DNA from: Flavobacteriales bacterium UBA6693
GTDB taxonomy: Bacteria > Bacteroidota > Bacteroidia > Flavobacteriales > Weeksellaceae
NCBI GenBank assembly: GCA_002454815.1
Contig: DKJL01000010.1
Coordinates: 1-64,000, forward strand
Length of the DNA stretch: 64,000 bases
Direction of reading: 5' to 3'
This document shows positions 53,994 to 62,237 of this stretch, piece by piece; the stretch's first letter is position 1; each line of letters starts with the position of its first letter. Position numbers and translations under genes: made by a program. Under the pieces are notes generated by a model. That model was not told where the DNA came from. It saw only the letters and a program-made list of their open reading frames with translations, and made no database searches.

Positions 53994-56318
53994 ATGGAAC
54001 TTTTAGAAAACGCAACCGCTTCCCGCAAAACACCACCGGTCAACTTAAAAAAAGAAATTGGCCGCTACCTGCGCAAATGGCCCTGGTTTTTGCTGAGCAT
54101 GGCCGTCTTTTATACGGTCGCCAAAGTCTATCTGCGGTACACCATCCCCCAGTATTATACTACCGCTTCGCTGAAACTGCAGGAGACCAAGAGCAACAGT
54201 TCCGCAGCGCTCAGTGATCTGAAAACCCTGGGCGTCGGGGTCAGTGGCGACAATGAACTGCAGGGCGAGAAGACCGTCATCGTGTCCAAACCGATCCTGC
54301 GGACGGTCGTCGAAAACCTGAACTTACAGGTCAGTTTTTTCAGTGTCGGCACCATCAAGGAAGTGGAACTCTACCGGGACGCTCCACTCTCCGGCAAAAT
54401 TATTTCGCTCAACAATACCGAAAACTTTTCTGCTGCCGCCTTCAAGCTGCAGCCGGCCGGTACCAATTCCTTTAAAGTGGAAGGATCTCCGGGCCTGCAC
54501 CGCTTCGGCGTGCCCGTGAAACTGCCTTTTGGAGTGGTACAGCTGGACGCTAAGCCGGGCGTTCGTTTTACCGCACCGCTCAAGGTGATCTTCCGCTCGG
54601 CGGCCAATGCCGTCGCCAACTTGGAGGGACAGATCGGAGTCAGCCTGCCCCCTGACCAGGGACTGCTGATGAACCTCTCATTCGTGGGTCCGACGCCACG
54701 GAAATCGGAAGATATTTTAAATGAAATGGCCCGGCAGTACAATATTGACGGCATTAAAGATAAAAATCAGGAAGCGCAGAACACCCAGGATTTCATCAAT
54801 GACCGGCTCGCCATCATCAGCGAAGACCTTTCCGGTATTGAAGGAGAGAAAGAACGCTTCAAGCGGACCAATGAAATTACGGACCTGCAGGCCCAGGCCG
54901 GGATTTCTCTGTCGAACGTGGAAGACAATACCAAGATCATCCTCACGCAGACGATGCAGCTGGATCTCGTCAATTCTGCCCTGGCCGCTTCCGCTTCCAA
55001 TCAGTTGCTGCCTACAGGATTAGGCTTGCCGGGGGCTGCCGAAACCTATATCAGTGAATACAATGATCTGGTGCTTACCCGCAACCGGGTCCTCAAACAG
55101 GCGACGGGCGAGAACCCGGCCGTGGTGGAAATGAACAAGCAGATCGCCGCGCTGAAGAACCTCATCCGGCAAAATCTGTTGGAATCCAGAGAAACCTTGC
55201 AGCTGCAGATCGCGCAGGCCAAAGGACAGCTGAATATCGCCAAAGGAAACATCAGTAAATTTCCGACCCAGGAAAAAATGTTCCGCAGCATTGACCGGCA
55301 GCAGAACCTGAAAGAACAGCTCTACCTGTACCTCCTTCAGAAACGCGAAGAGAACGCCATTACCCTGGCGGTGACCGCGCCCAAGGCCAAGATCGTCAAT
55401 CCGGCGTACACCACCGGCATCGTGAAGCCCAATGCGAAACAGATCATTTACGGCGCCCTCGCCGCAGGCTTTCTGTTGCCGCTGCTGCTTTTTGTAGGGG
55501 CGCAGTTCTTAGACGTCCGGGTGCACACCAAGCAGGACCTGCTCGCGCATCTGCCCGACGCCTCCGTCATTGCGGAGATCCCCTTTAAAAAAGACGAGAA
55601 TGCCGTCGTTAAGACCAATGATTTTTCGGTCTTCGCCGAATCCTTCCGCATCCTGTCCTCGAACCTGAAGTATCTTCTGCGGGTCCGGGAACTCACCGCC
55701 GGCGGCGTGGTCCTGGTGACGTCCTCCGTGAAAGGCGAGGGTAAGACCACCGTTTCCATGAATCTGGCGCTGACATTATCAGGCAAAAGCCGCGTCATCA
55801 TTGTAGGGGCCGACATCCGCAATCCCCAGCTGCACCGCTTCGTGAGCGGTGAAAATGTGGGTCTTACCGACTTTCTGGTTTCGGAAGAATCGGACCCGGC
55901 CTCCTTCATTGTTCCCTCCCGGCTCACCCCGAACCTGGATGTGCTCTTCGGCGGACAGATCGCGCCCAACCCCAATGACCTGCTGGACATGAAAAAGTTT
56001 GATACGCTGATTGACGGGTTAAAAAACCGCTATGATTATGTCATCCTGGACACTGCTCCGGTCATGTTGGTCAGTGATACCCTACATTTGGTGGAAAATG
56101 CGGACGTCATCCTTTATGTGGCAAAGTCAGATTTCACCGAAAAGGAAATGCTCAGCTTCGCCGACAATTTTCAGACCGATAACGGCATCAGCAATATGGC
56201 CTTCGTCCTGAATGGGGTGAAACCTGAAAATACACGATATGGTCAGAAGTACGGCTACGGCTACTATTCCTATACCCATGAAGAAGAACAACCAAAATGG
56301 TGGAGAAAATGGATTTAA
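53994..56318 (+). CDS. Wzc-like chain-length regulator and BY-type tyrosine kinase
   Basis: 774 residues. A Wzz domain between two membrane segments (about 28-48 and 483-505) with a long periplasmic coiled coil, then a cytoplasmic BY-kinase: Walker A SSVKGEGKTTVSMNLALTL (about 573-591), A' VGADIRNPQLHRF and B YVILDTAPVML. The C-terminus has the autophosphorylated tyrosine cluster (YGQKYGYGYYSYTHEEEQ). Controls polymer length and export with Wza. Start at 53994, not in the longer frame, because that would overlap wza. Confidence 0.94.
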   Translation: MELLENATASRKTPPVNLKKEIGRYLRKWPWFLLSMAVFYTVAKVYLRYTIPQYYTTASLKLQETKSNSSAALSDLKTLGVGVSGDNELQGEKTVIVSKPILRTVVENLNLQVSFFSVGTIKEVELYRDAPLSGKIISLNNTENFSAAAFKLQPAGTNSFKVEGSPGLHRFGVPVKLPFGVVQLDAKPGVRFTAPLKVIFRSAANAVANLEGQIGVSLPPDQGLLMNLSFVGPTPRKSEDILNEMARQYNIDGIKDKNQEAQNTQDFINDRLAIISEDLSGIEGEKERFKRTNEITDLQAQAGISLSNVEDNTKIILTQTMQLDLVNSALAASASNQLLPTGLGLPGAAETYISEYNDLVLTRNRVLKQATGENPAVVEMNKQIAALKNLIRQNLLESRETLQLQIAQAKGQLNIAKGNISKFPTQEKMFRSIDRQQNLKEQLYLYLLQKREENAITLAVTAPKAKIVNPAYTTGIVKPNAKQIIYGALAAGFLLPLLLFVGAQFLDVRVHTKQDLLAHLPDASVIAEIPFKKDENAVVKTNDFSVFAESFRILSSNLKYLLRVRELTAGGVVLVTSSVKGEGKTTVSMNLALTLSGKSRVIIVGADIRNPQLHRFVSGENVGLTDFLVSEESDPASFIVPSRLTPNLDVLFGGQIAPNPNDLLDMKKFDTLIDGLKNRYDYVILDTAPVMLVSDTLHLVENADVILYVAKSDFTEKEMLSFADNFQTDNGISNMAFVLNGVKPENTRYGQKYGYGYYSYTHEEEQPKWWRKWI

Positions 56319-57289
56319 AGAATACGAAAATTTTAATCACGGGAGGCGCCGGCTTCATCGGGTCCAATCTGTGTGACTATTTCATTCAAAGAGGTGCGCT
56401 CGTGACCTGCCTGGATAATTTTGCCACGGGCTTTCACCACAACATTGACCATTTAAAGGAGCATCCTGACTTCACGCTGATAGAAGGCGATATCCGGGAT
56501 ATCGGCACCTGTCACCAGGCGTGTGCGGGTATGGATCATGTCCTGCACCAGGCGGCGCTGGGCTCCGTGCCGCGGTCGATTAATGACCCCATTACGAGCA
56601 ATGACGTCAATGTGAGCGGATTTCTCAATATGCTCGTGGCCGCGCGGGATGCCAAAGTGAAGCGTTTTGTCTACGCCGCAAGTTCCTCCACCTACGGCGA
56701 TTCCGAATCTTTGCCCAAAGTGGAAGACGTCATTGGAAAACCCCTCTCGCCGTATGCCATTACCAAATATGTGAATGAACTCTATGCCGACGTGTTCAGT
56801 AAGACCTATGGGCTGGAATGCATCGGCCTGCGCTATTTCAATGTTTTCGGCCGGCGGCAGACACCGAACGGGGCGTATGCGGCGGTGATTCCGAAATTTG
56901 TGATCCAACTGATGAATCATGAAAGTCCCGTCATCAATGGTACGGGTGATTACTCGCGGGATTTTACCTATATCGACAATGTACTTCAAATGAATGAGCT
57001 GGCCCTGCGGTCGGAAAACATGGAATCCCTTAATACGGTGTACAATACCGCGGTGGGAGACCGCACGACCCTTAATCTTTTGGTCAGCTATCTCAAAGAG
57101 TATCTGTCCGCCTACGATCCTGCCATCCGTGACGTACCCATCATTCACGGTCCGCAACGCCCGGGGGATATTCCCCATTCCTTGGCTTCCGTAGAGAAAG
57201 CCAAAAAGCTCTTGGGATACGAGCCTACGCATGATATTAAAGCAGGTTTGAAAGAAGCAGTGGAGTGGTATTGGACGCATTTGAAGTAG
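56309..57289 (+). CDS. UDP-N-acetylglucosamine 4-epimerase-like SDR (WbpP/TviC type)
   Basis: 326 residues, extended SDR. NAD motif ILITGGAGFIGSNLCDYF, ASSSTYGDS (catalytic Ser/Thr) and YAITK (Tyr and Lys), plus QAALGSVPRSINDPI, which is characteristic of WbpP/TviC. Likely interconverts UDP-GlcNAc and UDP-GalNAc or their uronic acids. An ATG at 56297 is the alternative start; 56309 is preferred for the GGAG six bases upstream. Overlaps wzc by 10 bases. Confidence 0.88.
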   Translation: MDLKNTKILITGGAGFIGSNLCDYFIQRGALVTCLDNFATGFHHNIDHLKEHPDFTLIEGDIRDIGTCHQACAGMDHVLHQAALGSVPRSINDPITSNDVNVSGFLNMLVAARDAKVKRFVYAASSSTYGDSESLPKVEDVIGKPLSPYAITKYVNELYADVFSKTYGLECIGLRYFNVFGRRQTPNGAYAAVIPKFVIQLMNHESPVINGTGDYSRDFTYIDNVLQMNELALRSENMESLNTVYNTAVGDRTTLNLLVSYLKEYLSAYDPAIRDVPIIHGPQRPGDIPHSLASVEKAKKLLGYEPTHDIKAGLKEAVEWYWTHLK

Positions 57290-57634
57290 GGTTCTGAAAC
57301 AGGTTCCATTTGTTGGGCTGTGCAAAATCACCCGACCTGACGGCCGTCAGTCTGTTGCCACAAATTTCTTTTCTTTGTCACATCGATTAACTTTACGGTA
57401 TTCGTCACTTATAGTACGGCAACGGTATTCGTCACTTCGAGTAGCGGAATGGAATGGAGCGTATCGAGAAGTCGATACAATTTTCCTTCGCTCCGCTGCG
57501 GAAAATCACTCGACCTGACGACAGTCAGTCTATTGTAATAAATTCCCCCGCTTCGTCACTTCGAGTAGCGGAACGCAGTGGAGCGTATCGAGAAGTTGAT
57601 AATTGCATTATGCTTATTTACCTTTTCTAATGTC

Positions 57635-57654
57635 CTTTTGCCTTGATGCAAAAG
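57635..57654. repeat. Small hairpin in the repeat island
   Basis: CTTTTGC, six bases, GCAAAAG: a perfect 7-bp stem, followed at 57661-57680 by AAGATC/GATCTT. Possibly the edge of the 57687-57833 element. Confidence 0.5.
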
Positions 57655-57686
57655 AACGAAAAGATCAAGACTTGGATCTTTTTACT

Positions 57687-57833
57687 AAAAATTAAGATTT
57701 CTTCTATCAAAATCTCCAAACTCGGGCGGAAATAAAATTAGTCTTTCGAATATATCTTTTTGCCGCCACTCAAACACTGGAGATTTTTGGACAGTGCAAG
57801 TTAAAAGCCCAGAACTGAAGAAATCTTAATTTT
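57687..57833. repeat. Non-coding element with 17-bp terminal inverted repeats
   Basis: 57687-57704 and 57817-57833 are inverted copies (17 matches; right arm starts GAAGAAATCTTAATTTT). Inner segments also pair with gaps (CAAAATCTCCA...GGCGG against its reverse complement near 57764-57790). Looks like a MITE or large stem-loop; no target-site duplication is evident. Confidence 0.6.
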
Positions 57834-58051
57834 CTTAACGTAAAAATCTCCGAAGTCGGTTACTCCGATCTATAGTTAATTAGCGTCACTTCGAGTAGCG
57901 CAACGCAGTGAAGCGTATCGAGAAGTCGATACAATTTTGCTGTCGCAAAACCACTCGACCTGACCACGGGCCTGTATTCTAAACGACCATCACCTCAGGC
58001 AGCAGTATTCGTCACTTCGAGTAGCGGAACGCAGTGGAGCGTATCGAGAAG

Positions 58052-58346
58052 TTATTCGCGAGTTTTCTTTTTTGAAAGGTTGGGCAGATCGTCATAACGT
58101 CCTTCAATTAAAGCTAATTTTTTCGACTTGGACCATCTCTTAATTTTCTTCTCGAACTCGATAGCGATAGTAATGTCCGTAAAAGTATGATAATAGACCA
58201 ATTGGACAGGGAGTCTTTTTTTGGGTGTAAGAGCCTACGTATAATCCTCGCTGATGATCTTGAAATCTTTGCTCAATATTGGAGGTAACTCCTGTATAAT
58301 AGGTTTCGTCTGCACACTTAAGAATATAGACGTACGAAAGTGCCAT
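58052..58346 (-). pseudogene. GIY-YIG endonuclease-family gene with a frameshift
   Basis: Reading from the ATG at 58346, the frame gives ALSYVYILKCADETYYTGVTSN (GIY-YIG core), then GLYVGSYTQKK, and stops after 68 residues. In the next frame, just after the A7 run at 58216-58222, the family continues as PVQLVYYHTF, AIEFEKKIKRWSKSKK and LIEGRYDDLPNLSKKK and ends at 58052-58054, restoring the normal ~95 residues. So one extra base in the CCC-A7 tract breaks the gene, unless it is a sequencing error or programmed slippage. Its restored stop codon overlaps repeat half A, and it lies between an A half and a B half. Confidence 0.85.
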
Positions 58347-58786
58347 TATAATAATTTTTCTTAAAATTACTAATTATAAAAGGTCTCGATACAATTTTCC
58401 TTCGCTCCGCTGCGGAAAATCACTCGACCTGACGACAATCGGGTACCAATACTACGGTAGATTCCATTGCTTCGTCACTTCGAGTAGCGCAACGCAGTGA
58501 AGCGTATCGAGAAGTCGATACAATTTCTCTCCGCTTTGCGTTGAAAAATCACTCGACCTGACGGCGGTTAGTCTATTGCCATAAATTTCTTTGCTTCGTT
58601 ACTTCCAGTACCGCCACGGTATTCGTCACTTCGAGTAGCGCAACGAAGTGGAGCGTATCGAGAAGTCGATACAATTTTGCTTTCGCAAAATCACTCGACC
58701 TGACAGCAACCCCAAAAGCTGACTGTGATAAAATCTACTATTTCGTCACTTCGAATAGCGTAACGCAGTGGAGTGTATCGGGAAGT

Positions 58787-59581
58787 TTACAGCTTCCCAA
58801 AAAAATGATGCTGCGTCTCATAATAATGCTCTACTTCAGGCAGAGCATCTGCGTTTTTCAGCAAGATCTCAAAGTGATGCAGAAAAGTTTCCTGGGAACT
58901 GTATAAAAATTTAGCAAGGGACGAAGTAAAAAATACATCATCCGTATACGTCACCTCCTTCATATCATGCAACCACTTTGTTAAAACGCCCTCATTTCCT
59001 TCAAGATAATTAATCGTTTCGGACATGATGCTGTCCAAATGCGACTGAAGTTCCGCGGACTCGTATTTTATCGATTCATCGTCTTCACCCCGTCCTTCCT
59101 GCATGCGGAGTTTTCGCACTTTATGGGCGTACCTTTTTAAAGGATCGACCAAACGCAGTTCGAAGGTCTGTTTAACAGCTTCCAGCATTACATAAATCTC
59201 ATAGGCTTCTCTGAATATTTCCGCTTTGGCGCGATCCGGATATTGGTCAACTACTTTTTTAACCAAATCGTCCAACAGTAAGGTGTTGTACCTCAAGCCG
59301 TAGTAGTCATCATAGAATTTTCTGATTTTTTGAACCTTATCTCCTAATTCTTCCGTATTGTCGAAAGCTTTAGGCGAGGGCAGCGCCGCAGAATTAAAAA
59401 ACGAATTGATGTCCACATCATAATGGTCAATGAGTTTTTCCAGTACATCATAGGAGGGTCGCGTATGTCCGGCTTCCAATTGCGTTAGTGCACTGCGGCT
59501 CAGCCCAATGGAGGCAGCAAACTCACTTTGGGTCATTTGGTTTTCCTGCCTGATCTGCTTTATTTTCACTCCGGTGTCCAT
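58787..59581 (-). CDS. XRE-family transcriptional regulator
   Basis: 264 residues. N-terminal helix-turn-helix (about 5-57: IKQIRQENQMTQSEFAASIG, LSRSALTQLEAGHTRPS), then a long all-helical region of about 200 residues with charged heptads and no recognised sensor domain. Divergent from the HU-like gene across a 235-base spacer, inside the polysaccharide locus, so it may regulate that locus. The stop codon starts directly after repeat half A (58745-58786). Confidence 0.85.
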   Translation of the reverse strand: MDTGVKIKQIRQENQMTQSEFAASIGLSRSALTQLEAGHTRPSYDVLEKLIDHYDVDINSFFNSAALPSPKAFDNTEELGDKVQKIRKFYDDYYGLRYNTLLLDDLVKKVVDQYPDRAKAEIFREAYEIYVMLEAVKQTFELRLVDPLKRYAHKVRKLRMQEGRGEDDESIKYESAELQSHLDSIMSETINYLEGNEGVLTKWLHDMKEVTYTDDVFFTSSLAKFLYSSQETFLHHFEILLKNADALPEVEHYYETQHHFFGKL

Positions 59582-59603
59582 TTTGTAAAACTTTTTAATA
59601 AAA

Positions 59604-59636
59604 TTGTATTTAATTCAAAACAAAGTATTATATTTG
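59604..59636 (+). promoter_or_regulatory. Promoter of the HU-like gene
   Basis: TTG at 59604-59606, 22 bases, TATATTTG at 59629-59636. Transcription from here gives an untranslated leader of about 175 bases before the ATG at 59817. Confidence 0.65.
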
Positions 59637-59816
59637 TCTGGATGTAAAGATATAAATTATAATTTTAAATACAAAATACACTATGATTGTTTGAATGAAG
59701 TTGTTTCAATACCTGAACTTCACCCGCCAAAAGCTTCGTCGTTCTGCAGAACCGGGAGGGCGATCCCAAAATGCTTTGAATTTTGGACAATTTTAATTAA
59801 TTAAATACAATTTGTT

Positions 59817-60203
59817 ATGATAACATTTAAAGCGATCGAAAGACGCAACCCTAAACTTCCGGATGATCCGAAGAAGTTTTATCCTTTGGTGAAGAGCACC
59901 GGGGTCATCGATGTGCGGACCATTTCCGACGAACTTTCTGATGCTTCCACGCTGAACAGTGTAGATATCCGTGCCGTCCTCTTTGGCCTGGAGAAGAGCC
60001 TGCTGAAATATTTACAGGAAGGTTATATCGTGAAATTCGGGGATCTGGGCACCTTCCGTCCCTCTGTCAGTGGCACCGGCGCGGAAACAGCGGATGAACT
60101 GAATGCCGGCAATGTGAAAAAAATACGCATTGTCTTCGCGCCTTCTCCTATTTTGAAACGAACGGTAGCTTCGGCGCCCGTCAGGAAAATTCAGGCCTCC
60201 TAG
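59817..60203 (+). CDS. HU-family DNA-binding protein (HU-HIG type)
   Basis: 128 residues. An N-terminal extension typical of Bacteroidetes HU-like proteins (FKAIERRNPKLPDDPKKFYPLVKS) precedes the HU core (TISDELSDASTLNSVDIRAVLFGLEKSL, then GYIVKFGDLGTFRPSVSGTG, the beta-arm region). A small nucleoid protein; members often sit next to capsule genes. It has its own promoter and terminator. Confidence 0.88.
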   Translation: MITFKAIERRNPKLPDDPKKFYPLVKSTGVIDVRTISDELSDASTLNSVDIRAVLFGLEKSLLKYLQEGYIVKFGDLGTFRPSVSGTGAETADELNAGNVKKIRIVFAPSPILKRTVASAPVRKIQAS

Positions 60204-60231
60204 ACCCGGGACCTGAATGAAGTGGAAAGAA

Positions 60232-60260
60232 GATCCGGTTGGCAGACCGGGTCTTTTTTT
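60232..60260 (+). terminator. Terminator of the HU-like gene
   Basis: Stem GATCCGGT/ACCGGGTC (one G-T pair) with a 6-base loop, followed by seven T. Confidence 0.8.
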
Positions 60261-60882
60261 GTGCCCTAAAGGTAGGAAATTTGGCGCAATTTCATCCTGA
60301 TGAAAAATATTTTTGTCCGTATGAATCTGTATTTTCATCCTGTGACACCATGAAAACACCTTGAAGGAGCGATTTTCATCCCTTCAAAGCTTCCGAAATG
60401 AGTGTTGAAGGGGTACTATCCTAGAAAAATGGGGTCCTATCTGATGCAGAAAGGCGAAAAGTCCTTATTTCAAGTACGGAATCAGCGATGGTTATCCTAT
60501 TAATAACCTGCTGGTTTAAAGCGATTTAAATGTATTTCAATAAAAATCAGTAGGTTTTAATTGCTGCTGAAATTTATCCAAAGCAGCGTTCAAACATACT
60601 GTTTTTAGCCTCAAAATTCAAGAGATTTCTGATCATTACAGCTTTTTATTTCATTAATAAAAAAGTAAGGGAGTTATAAAAATTCTTTTTTAGGGCGGAA
60701 TTTTCTTTCATCCTGCAGCTGCTCTGAAGCACACTAAAAACAGGTAATTCGGCGTTTCAGTCGTCTGATACCTGCGGTATTCTAAAAAGTTTGGCAAAAT
60801 AATAAGGGGTGCCTTCTTCGACCAGTTTAAACGCAGATCACTGCTTTGCTGATTTACGGTCCGCTCTTTAAATTACTTTTCT
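60261..60882. other. Long non-coding region upstream of the second polysaccharide gene block
   Basis: About 620 bases without a gene. It holds four TTTCATCC words. The first forms the dyad TTTCATC-CT-GATGAAA (60290-60305); the second pairs TTTTCAT with ATGAAAA across 11 bases (60332-60356); the third lies in the loop of TTGAAGG/CCTTCAA (60361-60387); the fourth is at about 60707. Candidate operator cluster or leader structure. Confidence 0.5.
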
Positions 60883-60890
60883 TACTTTTG
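60883..60890 (+). promoter_or_regulatory. -7 box of the UDP-sugar dehydrogenase-wzx block
   Basis: TACTTTTG, 66 bases before the ATG at 60957. It lies inside the longer in-frame extension (from 60846), which it makes unlikely. Confidence 0.55.
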
Positions 60891-60956
60891 CAGAATCAAA
60901 AAAGGTCTTCAATTCTTCCGGACCGTATTAAAAATAATTTCGTCACCCATTTCCCG

Positions 60957-62237
60957 ATGAACCACAAAATTGCAATTATAGGACTTGGATATGTTGGACT
61001 TCCCTTAGCCCGACTCTTCGCCACCAAATATCCCGTGGTCGGTTTCGACATCAACCAAAAAAGAGTGGAGGAACTCAATGCCGGACACGATGACACTTTA
61101 GAAGTTTCGGATGAACTCTTGGGTGCTGCCCTGGTGACTGCCAACCCTAACAAGGAGGAAAAAGGGCTTTTCTGTTCCGGCGATCTTCAGGCTATTGCCG
61201 ACGCGAACACCTATATTATCACCGTACCGACGCCCGTGGATAAAAACAACCGGCCTGTGCTCACGCCTTTGATCAAGGCGAGTGAAACGGTGGGGAAGGT
61301 CCTGAAAAAAGGAGATGTCGTCATTTATGAATCCACGGTGTACCCGGGCGCGACTGAAGAAGAGTGCATTCCTGTTCTTGAAAAAGTGTCGGGTTTGCGA
61401 TACAATGTAGATTTCTTTGCGGGCTATTCGCCGGAACGCATCAATCCGGGCGATAAAGAACATACGGTAGAGAAAATTTTAAAGGTGACTTCCGGGTCCA
61501 CACCCGAAATCGGTAAAACAGTGGACGACCTGTACAAATCGGTTATTACCGCCGGAACCCATCTGGCACCCACCATTAAAGTGGCTGAAGCTGCAAAAGT
61601 GATTGAAAATTCCCAACGCGACATTAATATAGCTTTCGTAAACGAACTGGCGAAGATTTTTAATCTCATGGACATTGATACCCGTGCCGTGCTGGAAGCC
61701 GCCGGTACAAAATGGAACTTTTTGCCTTTTAAACCTGGCTTGGTGGGTGGACATTGCATTGGCGTTGATCCCTATTACCTCGCCCAGAAAGCGCAGGAAT
61801 ACGGCTATCACCCGGAGATCATCTTGGCCGGCCGCAGGTTGAATGATTCCATGGGCAGCTATATCGCCTCACAGGTGGTGAAAGCCATGATCAGGAAAAA
61901 TATTGCAGTAAACGGTGCGCGGGTTCTCATGTTAGGCATAACCTTCAAAGAAAACTGTCCTGATGTGCGCAATACGAAGATTGTGGATGTAATTGAGGCA
62001 TTAAAGGACTATGGCGTAAAAGTAGAAATTTACGATCCTTGGGCAAATCCAACCGAAGTGAAAAATGAATATGGTTTGGAAGTTTATAATGAAGTTCCAG
62101 ATCAGCGGTATGATGCCGTTGTTTTAGGCGTGGCGCATCATGAATTTCTTAGACAGGATATTGATTCTCTCAAAAACGATGCCGCTATAGTGTATGATGT
62201 GAAAGGTATTTTGGGACACTGTGATGCGAAACTATAA
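60957..62237 (+). CDS. UDP-N-acetyl-hexosamine 6-dehydrogenase (WbpA/WbpO/TviB type)
   Basis: 426 residues from MNHKIAIIGLGYVGLPLARLF (NAD motif). PTPVD, YESTVYPGATEE, SPERINPGD, the catalytic Cys in GLVGGHCIGVDPYYLAQKA (about residue 266) and GITFKENCPDVRNTK. Oxidises the C6 of UDP-GlcNAc or UDP-GalNAc to the uronic acid. With the WbpP/TviC-like epimerase 3.7 kb upstream this predicts UDP-GalNAc-uronic acid or an isomer as a building block. The stop directly abuts the wzx start. Confidence 0.92.
   Translation: MNHKIAIIGLGYVGLPLARLFATKYPVVGFDINQKRVEELNAGHDDTLEVSDELLGAALVTANPNKEEKGLFCSGDLQAIADANTYIITVPTPVDKNNRPVLTPLIKASETVGKVLKKGDVVIYESTVYPGATEEECIPVLEKVSGLRYNVDFFAGYSPERINPGDKEHTVEKILKVTSGSTPEIGKTVDDLYKSVITAGTHLAPTIKVAEAAKVIENSQRDINIAFVNELAKIFNLMDIDTRAVLEAAGTKWNFLPFKPGLVGGHCIGVDPYYLAQKAQEYGYHPEIILAGRRLNDSMGSYIASQVVKAMIRKNIAVNGARVLMLGITFKENCPDVRNTKIVDVIEALKDYGVKVEIYDPWANPTEVKNEYGLEVYNEVPDQRYDAVVLGVAHHEFLRQDIDSLKNDAAIVYDVKGILGHCDAKL

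Larger units (their letters stand above)
57324..58786 (+). repeat. Island of cloverleaf-like REP-type repeats (whole and half units)
   Basis: Half A is 42 bases (starts GTCACTTCGAGTAGCG, ends GTATCGAGAAGT): 57431, 57555, 57885, 58011, 58474, 58625 and 58745, all same strand. Half B runs from CGATACAATTTT to ACTCGACCTGAC: 57473, 57927, 58386, 58516 and 58667, plus a partial at 57324. Adjacent A+B pairs form whole units of about 80-90 bp (57431-57519, 57885-57964, 58474-58562, 58625-58704). Outer 12-base ends pair (GTCACTTCGAGT with ACTCGACCTGAC); inside are ACGC/GCGT, GTATCG/CGATAC and ATTTTSC/GSAAAAT hairpins. No protein gene lies in 57290-58051. Confidence 0.85.

Noticed and set aside
57431..58786. 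CRISPR-like array of 42-base repeats
   Set aside because: Spacing between copies is irregular (about 120-360 bases), the intervals contain half B repeats or genes, and no cas genes are near.
59604..59804. 66-codon plus-strand frame upstream of the HU-like gene
   Set aside because: It begins at the -33 element of the HU promoter and has no family features; treated as leader.
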